From Psococerastis gibbosa (Eukaryota > Arthropoda > Insecta > Psocodea > Psocidae): 64,000 nt of DNA. Shown here one piece after another: positions 33,573 through 43,700 of this stretch. A program made the translations under genes and the position numbers. The notes under the pieces were generated by a model, which was not told the origin of the DNA, made no database searches, and saw only the letters and a list, made by a program, of their open reading frames with translations. Numbering within the stretch: the first letter of the stretch is position 1; every line of letters starts with the position of its first letter. The stretch lies in the NCBI GenBank assembly GCA_963971405.1, contig OZ020491.1, forward strand, positions 26,592,855-26,656,854, given 5' to 3'.

Positions 33573-34044
33573 CCGAGTGTACCCACGGGCAAAGTTCAGG
33601 CTAGATAATGTGGTTTTAAAATTTCGCTTGATTATATTGAAACAATCGACTAAATGTCATGGCAACGTGATACGAAGATTACTGTTATCGGATGTAGGCT
33701 CCAACAGCAATAAAGGGTTTGTACAAGACATACATTTCCCGGATCTGCTGTAAGTCAGGACTGGTTGTACCTGCAGTGGACTGACTCCAGTGAACTACAG
33801 CAATGACTCCAGTGAACTATAGCAATAGAAAATGTCGACCATCACAAAACTTTCCTTATACAATACTATAGGGGTATTCACTACGTTTGCTTTACCCTAA
33901 GAGAAAGTAGGAAACTGAGGGAAAATAGAACAATAGAACTCGTTTTCCAACATAAAAAAATAATGCCAACGTGTTCTACTATTGCTATCTACACTATGTA
34001 TGTAATACAAAATACAAAATTCTTCATTCTTTTTCTGACCAAAA

Positions 34045-34600
34045 CATCAACACTCCTGTGTTCCAAATTTCGAACCACAATGACGACTATGTAATGAACT
34101 TTTACTGAAGTATCACGTTATTTTCACTTTGCCTGAACGCCATCTTGAAATCGTTGATTTGTCGTAAAATGTGTATATTACCCTTTTCAGACAATAATAC
34201 GAACTTTCAGTCAAATTTTATTTCATTCATCTGCGACCAATATTAACTGAGATTTAATAGAATTATATAAGGTTCTAATAGGCCGCCAACTTGGAACAAA
34301 ATGGCGGATCTAGCTGGCTCACAAACTCGATCAAGACATTTGTATAACCAATTTTTGAGCCAAGTTTCATCAAAATCGATACAATAATCGATATTCTGGA
34401 GAAAGTAGAGAAAAACCACGTGTTCTTATTATTCTCTCCATGACTGTATAAATACTATATAAACGTGCATACATAACATTTGAACGGGGGGGGGGGGGGG
34501 GGTGGATATAGGCTCAGGGGGTCATGAAATGACAAGTTGTGAAGAAATTTTCCAGAAGTCGAACAATGGTCGCAGTCTCAGTAGGTAGATAAATCGCCCT
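34045..34600 (+). repeat. Two adjacent dispersed repeats
   Basis: 34045-34175 matches 9975-10105. 34190-34590 matches 13020-13900 in the same orientation, including GACTTTCAGTCAAATTTTAT, TCGATCAAGACATTTGTATA and GGCTCAGGGGGTCATGAAAT. A run of about 20 G lies at 34483-34502. Confidence 0.7.
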
Positions 34601-34649
34601 AAAAGATATAGCAGCCGATGCAGTACGAATGAAAGCATTAAATAAATAA

Positions 34650-34856
34650 AGACTTTTTTGCTCTTTTTACTAAGCCAACCTAGCGGAGTTAGGGGCTATG
34701 AAGCCCTCTCTTACATTCAATTAGAAAAACCCGAGACCACCTGCTTTACATGCCCCCCGAAGCATGGCCAGAAAGCGTAGCCAGTGTGGGACTCGAACCA
34801 ACAGCCTTTCGGGTGAAAGTCAGAGCCCGTACCACTACTCTACATGTCGTAACTTT
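34650..34856 (-). repeat. tRNA-derived SINE (family 1), minus copy
   Basis: The inverse of 5550-5762: tail TAAATAAATAAAGACT, CCAACCTAGCGGAGTTAGG, CCTGCTTTACATGCC, and the tRNA-like head with GGGACTCGAACCAACA. Lies downstream of flightless-1 exon 3 on that gene's strand. Confidence 0.75.
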
Positions 34857-34901
34857 AAGGATACACATAAACAAGTCAAACAAATCCCCTCATTTCTTCA
34901 A

Positions 34902-35041
34902 GGCGGGGTTTCCACCGACCTCGTATTGCAGAATGCACATGACGTTGACGAGGTAGCAGACATTAAAGACTTATTAATGATGTCTGCTACCACGTCAACG
35001 TCATGTGCATTCTGCAATACGAGGTCGGTGGAAAACCCGCC
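34902..35041. repeat. GGCGG hairpin MITE (H6), near-perfect
   Basis: A 140-bp near-perfect hairpin: ends GGCGGGGTTTCCACCGACCT with its inverse, arm block TGCAGAATGCACATGACGTT, core GGTAGCAGACATTAAAGACT, and a loop around TTATTAATGATG. Begins about 35 bp downstream of flightless-1 exon 3. Confidence 0.95.
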
Positions 35042-35077
35042 TAACTAACACGAATTCGGAGAATTAAAAAAACTTAC

Positions 35078-36119
35078 CGATTGTGACTCAGGTTCAGTAC
35101 GAGTAATGCCCTGGCCTTCTCAAGGCCCTGCGGTGCTTCTTTCAGATTGTTGTGGCTTAGGTCCAACGTGGTTAACTCTTCTGAGAGAAAAAGATCTTCG
35201 GGCAGGCCAGAAGCTTTCATTTTGTTGTGTCTGACGTTTAGAGTGCGTAAACATGGCAGATCGGTCAATTCGCCGTAAAGCTGTTCTAAATTGTTGCGTG
35301 TTAATGATAAGTGTTCCTAAAATCAAATAATTTTCGTTATGGATTTTTTTTACAACATAGGAGCATGGTATCGTCTTCTAACAATACATAGAATCGGAGC
35401 TGACAGTTCGTGATTGCTCTAGAAGCGTACTACTACTACTGGAAGTACGCCTTCCGATTGCCCACGGTCTATCAGCCCAAATTCTACGGATTGATCGTTT
35501 GAATCCGGCCGTGAAAATCTTTGCAATGGCATCATGAATGAAGCTATTAAATGTAGGGCTTTAAGTATATTTTGAGCCCTAAGTAAATATTGTCCTAAAT
35601 TAAATTAAACATTGAGAAAAGTAGAGTACTATGGTACTTTTTTATGTTTTCATTCCTCACCCACTAAAGGATCTGCGGTCTACCGAGTACCAACTACCTT
35701 AGATTAGTTGAACTAAATAAATTTCTGACTAATATCAACATATGCAACAGTGCAATGACTCATTTGCCTCCATACCTGAAGAATGTTATGATGGCCGTTG
35801 ATGCCTGTATCTGTGCAATAACTATTATCTTGAATACATACCAGTTTAGCAAGACGACCTAACTCCTCCGGTATTTCGTGCAAATTCGTCCTGTCTAACT
35901 TCAACCATTGGACTCCCGACATATGAGCCACTGTCGACGGAAAACGGTGCTCCTAAAATAATTCAAAGTTATATGTTACAAGAAATGATGTTTCCAAAGA
36001 ATGTTTGGAAATATTTAAAATGGGCATTGCAATTTTAACCAGCAACTACAACCTACCTTGAAATCATATCGCGTAAAATCCACGCCCCGCACGAAAGGCA
36101 GGACACCTGTAGTTGACAT
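35078..36119 (-). CDS. fliI: flightless-1, first three exons only
   Basis: Exons 36119-36057 (63 nt), 35952-35842 (111 nt) and 35316-35078 (239 nt) join in phases 0, 0 and 2 to give the N-terminal 137 residues of flightless-1, a leucine-rich-repeat plus gelsolin-domain actin regulator and nuclear co-activator. It starts MSTTGVLPFVRGVDFTRYDF, matching the known ATGVLPFVRGVD N-terminus, then LRR segments with WLKLDRTNLHEIPEELG, NVRHNKMKASGLP and LDLSHNNLKEAP. Donors are GTAGGT, GTATGT and GTAAGT. The full protein is about 1250 aa, and no fourth exon was found in the 1.5 kb before GH43 copy 7 or recognised further left. Either intron 3 is very long or this is a truncated copy. Confidence 0.88.
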
Positions 36120-36450
36120 TTTTAATATTTACAATTATTTAAAATTACTAATAAATATAATTCAAATAAATTAAATTCATTTCACAGATTCACACACGCC
36201 CGCAATCAAAATAAACACTAACAAATATGGCCGACTGTTTTTGCTGTAATTCATTAAAGCGCCTTTTTTTGCTAAATTTAAATATTATATATATATATAC
36301 TTCTTATAATCCTTTGCTACTTAAAAATAAAAGCAACTGTATAATAATGAGTACCTCAATAATAAGCCAAATCAATTGTTTCATAAAATACACACCGAGT
36401 GTGACGATACCTCACGAAACTTTTTCACTTGAACTGTGCCCCATAGCTTC
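36120..36450. other. Upstream region of flightless-1
   Basis: AT-rich sequence just 5' of the flightless-1 start codon, presumably containing its 5' UTR and promoter. No TATA box in a suitable position was identified. A short TATATATATA run lies at about 36288-36298. Confidence 0.4.
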
Positions 36451-36960
36451 CGTACGCACCTACATTTTGAAGTCCCTTAGGAACCATATGAAGTTGTACC
36501 TATTTACGACTTTGCCTGTTTTGCCTCGATTTGTGGGAAAACTACTCGGTGGATTTTGATATGTAGGCTCACAGAAATCATTTCTCGGGACCATTTTGTA
36601 TTCAATTTGGTCCAATTAAAAAAAATTGGAACCGCTACCAATATATTCTTCGCAAAACTATATTCTTTAAATTCACATATTGTAGTTATTAATGTGAACT
36701 AAGTCCAATAGTTTTCTTATAGGGTTAAAAAAGCAAACTCAAATTTTCATTAAAAATGACTAACATTTATTTTTTCTGTGGAACCTTTCTATCGATGCTT
36801 TCTAACTTCCGCGGGCCTAATATAGCGATTAATTTCAATTTTCAATCTCATCATGGCATTAAAATTTTAAACAAAAAAATTTTAAAATTGGAAGGGCTAT
36901 TCAAATTGTTTTTCTCTCGTACATTTTTAATGCCAAGAATAAGTTAATACTATATTAAAC
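36450..36960 (+). repeat. Partial copy of the large inverted-repeat family
   Basis: AACTACTCGGTGGATTTTGA, TCTCGGGACCATTTTGTA and GGAACCTTTCTATCGATGCT match the right arm of 16185-18336 (17770-18110), with about 100 bp missing between blocks. Confidence 0.65.
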
Positions 36961-37009
36961 AACGGCATAGTAGGACCATCGGTACCCCATGCTTTAAATG
37001 CCCTGAAAA

Positions 37010-37095
37010 TGTAGCAAATGTAGCCAGTGTAGGACTCAAACCAACAACCTTTCGGGTGAAAGTCAGAGTCCGTACCACTACCCTAGATGCCCATA
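37010..37095 (-). repeat. SINE family 1 head fragment
   Basis: Matches 34780-34850: TAGCCAGTGTAGGACTCAAA, then ACCTTTCGGGTGAAAGTCAG. The body and tail are missing. Confidence 0.55.
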
Positions 37096-37114
37096 TTGAT
37101 AACGAAAGGAATAG

Positions 37115-37260
37115 AGCATCTACAGCAAGTGATGGATGATGTAGGGGCCATTATACATACGTGAAGCTGAAGAGGCCGAGCCAGGATCGAGGGGATCGAG
37201 TGGAGACATTGATTCCACATGTTGCAGCCAACCAGCCGAACAGGTTGCAAAGTTTTGGTT
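37115..37260 (+). pseudogene. LINE 3'-end fragment
   Basis: GATGATGTAGGGGCCATTAT, GAGCCAGGATCGAGGGGATC and ACATGTTGCAGCCAACCAGC match the last 130 bp of the LINE coding region at 61795-61915. A truncated, non-coding remnant. Confidence 0.7.
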
Positions 37261-37861
37261 TTTAATAAAAAAAATATGGAAAATTCATGTCCCAATAGAT
37301 AGCATATACCAGCATACCCTGGCATTAGTATTATATTGCATTAGGTACTAGTATATTCATCTGCCCGTTTCAGCAGCCCATGCACTTACGAGCATTGACC
37401 TTGCTCATGGGGAATTTTTGAATTTGATTCTGATTTTATGCGACAGTCTTCCAGCACCAGTTTCTTTACCCTAGCGAGGGGTGGTCCGGTGGTCTCATCC
37501 ACGGGCCTGCCGTAACAACATTTCAATCATCCTCATTCCATTAACAATTTCGCAAAGGGCGTGCACTCGCCATACTAGCTCTAACAAGCTTTGCCATATG
37601 AATAAATAGATAATCATAAAACCTTAGAAAATAAGTGTATTTATCAAAAATATAGGTGCAACGTGAATTACAAAGCTGTGCCTCTTAAGACAGAACGTGT
37701 CAGGGCGGCACATCAACTTTACAATAAAAGTAATTATTTAAATACATGCATACATGAATTTAATGTAAAAATAACAATACTATTGTCCCGGTCACATAAT
37801 AAAATAGAGTAAATAGTTATAATATATACCTAGAAAAAATACTTAAGTAGGTACTGTTATT

Positions 37862-38480
37862 CAATAAATAATTAGATTACTCGTGACTTCGTGGTATTTC
37901 ATTTTAATAAACAAAAAATAACAAAAACTTAGAGTTTTAGAAAAATTTGTTATAACAACCCGAATTAGTAAAACCCAAATAATCGTTAAGAAATTAACTT
38001 TGTCTAAGAAACCCACTTGTGTTAGTATAAAACCCTGAGCGCTTTCGGCAAGAACTGCCATCTACAGAGGGGAACCCACTAGCACAGTTACACCTTATCT
38101 GCGATTTGAGACTTGCTCAACTCGAGGAGAAGATGCAAATGTGACTAGGGAGTGGAAACCTTGGTTTATATAGGACTGGGAGCGGGGGGAGGAGGGGGTG
38201 GGAGGGGGCGTGGCTGGTTACCTATTCCTAACCTACTAGCTAGATCTATTAGAGGGGATGATTGTGTGAATGTTATGTCGTTTGTTAATTTTTCCTTATT
38301 ATGCTAGTGGGTTTCCCTCTGTAGATGGCAGTTCTTGCCGAAAGCGCTCAGGGTTTTATACTAACACAAGTGGGTTTCTTAGACAAAGTTAATTTCTTAA
38401 CGATTATTTGGGTTTTACTAATTCGGGTTGTTATAACAAGTTTTTCTAAAACTCTAAGTTTTTGTTATTTTTTGTTTACT
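37862..38480. mobile_element. Inverted pair of Penelope-like terminal repeats
   Basis: The segment from GGTTTCCCTCTGTAGATGGC-type sequence through CAAAGTTAATTTCTTAACGA to AACTCTAAGTTTTTGTTATT occurs on the minus strand (about 38070-37862) and again on the plus strand (about 38305-38475), separated by about 240 bp with a G-rich stretch. The minus copy continues into the first codons (MKYHEVTSN) of the ORF at 57250. A third, plus-strand copy is at 45420-45640. Open frames over these copies are probably not proteins. Confidence 0.65.
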
Positions 38481-38514
38481 GTTATTCAATATATTGCAAT
38501 ATTATATACAGTAG

Positions 38515-38680
38515 TTTATACCTAACACAGACATTAAACTAACTTCGGTTAAAGAGGTAATCTCCTCGTCACCAAAATTGGAGGATTTAGAAAAAAACTG
38601 GACTTGGCGGGATTAGAACTCACAATCTACGCCTATATACGGAGCTTTACCGCTGGACCACAAGCCCGACAAAAACAGTG
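38515..38680 (-). repeat. tRNA-derived SINE (family 2), copy 2
   Basis: Matches 31285-31432, with a degenerate tRNA-like head and the body AACTAACTTCGGTTAAAG, GAGGATTTAGAAAAAAACTG. The head has an insertion near the anticodon region. Confidence 0.55.
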
Positions 38681-39149
38681 TCTGCTAAATCCTCTGCTTA
38701 TATTCTCTTTGACAAGATTCATATTGCTAGACAGGTTAGCACAGCTACAGAACTATCCAACCGAACAGGTCTGTGAGCTAACTTTATTCCATAAAGCATT
38801 GAAAGCTTGAAATTAAATGATTTGAAATGAACAGTGAAAAGTACAGTGTTACAATAGGAGTTACTGCATGTGCTCGGCACCGTCAAAACTATATATATAA
38901 AAAAACCTACATATAATCATTAATCAATACAATCCTTATCCAACCTTATCCATTAGAATCCACAACTTAAACTTGAAACCCACTCCCGTAAATAATATAT
39001 AGTATTTAGCATATGTTAGTATATAGTATATCGCATATGTTAGTACTACCCGACCAAGACATGACATTTGGAAGACTTTGAAAACTTGAATAAGCGGAAC
39101 CGCGAATTGTGTTCCAAATATCATCCTATCTTAGTCGGGTAGTATGTAC

Positions 39150-39310
39150 AATATGTACATCGATTTTAGGAAACATTAGGCCTAACTTCCGGAGATATAA
39201 TCCGATTTAGATCAAATTTGGCACAAATATTTTTCATACAAATGTTTTGACCAAGTTGACAAGTTCACCAACCAGCTAGATCAGTTGTTTCAAGATGATC
39301 AAAAACTTAA
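39150..39310 (-). repeat. Fragment of the 13020/34190 repeat, inverted
   Basis: The reverse complement carries GATCTAGCTGGTTGGTGAAC, ACATTTGTATGAAAAATATT and CTCCGGAAGTTAGGCCTAAT, matching 13145-13235. Confidence 0.55.
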
Positions 39311-39424
39311 AAAAAAACCATCCATCAGTTAAAAAGTTGTCTTCAACTACTGTAGCACCCTTAGTGGAACTGTTTTAGGGTCATCATAGAACAAAATCAA
39401 AGCAATATTTATCGTTATAAATAT

Positions 39425-39535
39425 TACTAATAATAATAACAGTAATGAAGTCTTTATTGAAAAAAAAATTATGTAGATACAGCGAGATTAGGGCTTATGG
39501 CCCTCTCTTACACCTAACTGTACATATCATCGATT
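39425..39535 (+). repeat. Retroposon tail-like repeat, copy 2
   Basis: The inverse of 14020-14115: AATGAAGTCTTTATTGAAAA, GTAGATACAGCGAGATTAGG and GCCCTCTCTTACACCTAACT. Confidence 0.5.
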
Positions 39536-39723
39536 ATTAGAGCGTTTCTTGACTTTGAGAAATTTATAAAATTTTCTTCTTACTATATATACTGTATTAT
39601 AAAATGGATCAACTTGAAAGTAGACAGTTAACTTAAGGGCGTTCAGGCCACAGAAGAGTTTCTGTGTATCATACCAATAAGGGTCTCATCAAGGTATAGC
39701 CTACAATGCGCTTTCCTATAGAC

Positions 39724-39879
39724 CTGCAGCCTGATCGAGGCGATTATAACACCGGTATTTATTTAATCCCCTGCTATTAAAAATGTTAACAAGATAATTT
39801 TGTAATTTGTTTGTTTACAGTTATAATCCCAGGGTATTTATTTAACGCCGGTATTATAATCGCCTCGATCAGGCTGCTG
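39724..39879. repeat. CTGCAGCCTGATC palindromic MITE, short copy
   Basis: Ends CTGCAGCCTGATCGAGGCGA and TCGCCTCGATCAGGCTGCTG mirror each other. About half the length of 7577-7838, having lost one inner half-arm. Confidence 0.85.
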
Positions 39880-39929
39880 GCGTTCCGGATTCACTGTAAA
39901 TACCTATAACGCCAAGAACGGGTGCGTGG

Positions 39930-40779
39930 CGACTCGACCAAGACGTTGTTTTTTGTTAAACTTCTTAAATCTGCAGTTCCACTAACGGTGATACAGTAGT
40001 TGAAGACAATTAACTAATATTCAGAAAATGTTAATTTTGACATTGGAGCAGTAAATTCGTAGAAAGTGCAACAGATCGACAATTTTAGCTAAATAAATAA
40101 GCAATGTCCACTTGTCAACTTAATGCATTAAATTTGGAATGGAACCCCCATAAGTTTTGTGTATACCAACACATGCAAAGTAGTTCTATCTGATTTGAAA
40201 ATGCAGCATAGGAAATTTGCATGGGGAGGCGGGACTTGGGAAGGCATTACGGGAATGTCTATTGTGCATTTGCAAACTTTGCTGGGTGAACAATAGTATA
40301 TCATTAAATAACGTAAATAAATAAATAACTTACAACTGCCCTGCGAAAATAAACTCTTCATAGGTAATTACTTCCAAGTGGTGAATAGACAGAACTTCTT
40401 CGCGCATAATTATTCTAAAGCCATAGTATTTTTTGAATGAATTGAAGTGGCAGGGATGGTTCGTAACATTTAGAACACACTCACCCAGTTGTTCCTCATC
40501 CTGCCTTCACTAGCACTGGGATGCAATATTATCATAGGTTATACAGTAGGTACAAGCAAGCAAGCATATTTGCGCCTCAATTAATTCTGAAGTGCGCTGG
40601 AGCAGTTTCTCCTAATAATATCCCTTTTGTTTCATTGAAAAACAAAATGAGTCCAATAAGAATGTAAAAAAAGCATAAAACAAGTGCAAGTTATATAAAT
40701 ATTTTTATACCATTTTTGAAATGTGGATAGGCATATGAATCCTGCATACACTATGAACACTAGATGATTTTTATAATAT
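39930..40779. other. Downstream flank of the zinc-finger gene
   Basis: No gene recognised. Contains what should be the 3' UTR of the minus-strand zinc-finger gene (stop codon ends at 40780), with AAAATATTTATTTTATGATA-type AT-rich sequence nearby. Confidence 0.4.
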
Positions 40780-43700
40780 TTATTTTATGATAGGGCTGCA
40801 GAATGTCTTTGTAAGTGAAATATAACTTACATTTGCTGTACAAACGTTTTTCACAACAGTAACCTTCTCCACGGCATGCTGTCTAAAGTGACGCCCGAAC
40901 GCCACTTTAGAAACATAATGTTTCTTGCAAATATCACACTTAATATTTTTCCCACCGATGTGAACTCGTAAATGAGATTTTAAGAGATATTTACCGTAAA
41001 AAAATTTCTTGCAAATATCACACTGATATCCTTTTCCATTATGCTGTCTTTTTGTATGTGTATTTAAACCGTATTTATCGTAAAAACGTAATTTGCAAAT
41101 GGGACATTTAAATTTTCTCTCACCAGTATGTCTTAGAAGGTGGAGATTTAACTCTTGTTTTGTGTAAAAACGCCTTTCGCAAGTGGGACATTCAAACCTT
41201 TTTTCCCCCGTGTGTCTTAATAAGTGATCTGCTAATAATACTTTTGAACGGCAGCGTTTATTGCATACTTTACATTGATATGGCTTCACTCCCATATGGA
41301 TTAGCAAGTGATTATCCAAACTACATTTAAAATGAAACCGCATGTCGCATTTAGTGCATTTGAATGTCTTCTCACCATGTATTTTCATGTGTTGAGACAG
41401 GGCCGTTTGTGTAAAGAAACTCTTACTGCAGATTTCACAGAGATATTGCTTACCACTACCATGATGAGTTCTAACATGAGCATTTAAAATACCTAAATGG
41501 GAATAATATTTGTCGCAAAGCCTGCATTTATACTTTTGAGCCGCATGAACCTTTGAGTGTTTTTTTAGGTAACTTTCTTGTGGGAACGACATGGTGCAAA
41601 TTGGACACTGAAATTGTTTCTCTTTTACATGTATTTTGTTATGATTTATCATTAAAAATTTAACAGGGAACCGTTTGCCGCATACATTACATTGGTAAGG
41701 TAAATCACCGTTATGACGCATCATGTGATATGATAAACTCTGAGGATTTGAATAAAGTACGTTACAAATATGGCATTGCAGCTTTTCACCCGTGTGGGAT
41801 TTTGAATGGCTACGAACGCCACCTGCTGAAGAAAAGCATTTCTGGCAAATTTTACATTGAAAGTTAGTAGAATGCGATTGTAAATGAGTTCGAAGTGTGT
41901 ACTTTGATGTAAATTGTCTTCCGCAAACATCGCACTGAATATTTTTGATGAGACTTTTATGAGTGACCAAATGAGCTTGCAAAGATCCATTGAACCCAAA
42001 TCGTTTGCCACAAATATTGCAGCCAAATTCCTTTACTTGGAAGTGAACGGCAAGAATATGATTTTTAAGATTACCTTTCCACGCAAATTCCCGGGCACAC
42101 AAATCACATCTAAACTCTTTAACGCCCGAATGAACTATCAAATGTGCAAGTTTGTATTTTTTGGTAAACATTTTAGAACAAATCTTACATTGAAAATTAG
42201 CAGAATGCGATTGCAAATGAGTTCGAAATGTGTAATTTGAAGTAAATTGCCTTCCGCAGACATCGCACTGAAAATTTTTCATTCGATTATGACCGATCAA
42301 ATGAGCTTTCAAACCTCTACTGGTCGCAAATCGTTTCCCACAAAGATTACAACCAAATTTCATTACTCTACTGTGAACGACAAGAATATGATGTATAATA
42401 CTACTTTTCCACTTAAATTCCTTGGCACATAAATCACATCTAAACTCATTAACACCCGAATGAACTCTCAAATGAGCTTGAAGTTCAGAGTTACACGAAC
42501 AAACTTTAGAACAAATCTTACACTGAAAAGAATGTGAATGCGATTTTAGTTGCTTTTCTGAACGAAACTGTTTGAGGCATGTACTACATTTATAACGACT
42601 AACCTCTGTGTATCTTCTTGTAGTACGCCGTGTCAAACTTTCACTTGCCTTCGTCTTGCAACGAAATGACTTATTGGAAAGTGCACAACAAGAATGCGAC
42701 CTTCTATGATTTTTTAGTTCACGACCACGGATAAAAGTCTTTTTACACGCTTGGCAACTGTATGTTCTCACTGTCACCGCTTCAGAATACAGATGCAATG
42801 ACTTGGGGTCGAGTTTCTTTAAGCTCAACAAACAATCAAACGATCCATTGCCAGAGTCATGATGTGTTGAAGAATCTCGCTGACAGTTCTCAGCTGCTTC
42901 TCTGAAATCTAAGGAAATGAATAATGCAATGTTATACTAGATATAAGGCGCGGTTTCCACCGACCTCTAAGTGCAAAATACACATACGGTGACGTGGTAG
43001 CAGATATCATTAATAAAGGCGGGGTTTCCACTGACCTCTCATTGTAGAATGCAAATGACATTGACGGAAATTTTTGTTTTACTCTATGCCATAGTTAAAA
43101 TTGATCAATGATCATAGAGTGAAACCACAAACAAACTAAAATTAAAAAATGGCGTCATGGGATATGTTAAGTACAAGCATTTTAATAGATTTCTATTAAA
43201 AAAAAATCAAATTTCCGTCAATGTCATTTGCATTCTGCAATGAGAGGTCGATGGAAACCCCGCCTTTATTAATGATATCTGCTACCACGTCAGCGTATGT
43301 GTATTTTGTACTTAGAGGTCGGTGGAAACCGCGCCTTAGCCGGCCGCCATACCAAGTTGAATCCAGCGGACCAGAGCAGGTTCAAAGATGCAGATACTCA
43401 AACTTTTTATGCGGCACGGTGCGGCTAGTTACGTTGTGAATATGCTCCATACACTAAACCGCAATATGGCAGGGTGGAGGAAACAATTAGTATAATAATA
43501 TAATATTTAATCATATGTTCACATGCTCTACTTAACGCCTCGTCAGCTAAGCCTATACTGCGGCCGGTCGCCGTCTATGGGTTCAGGTTGGGTATCAGCT
43601 GATATATTAATACTAATCTTCGTCTGTCTATGACAAACCAAGGAGGGGTAGACGGCGTCCAAAAATAAATCAAAACTAACAAATTTCATGCGAAAGCACA

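Noticed and set aside
38325..38525. A 66-aa membrane-like protein, present twice
   Set aside because: The same frame appears only because both copies of the Penelope-like terminal repeat carry it; hydrophobicity comes from T-rich sequence.
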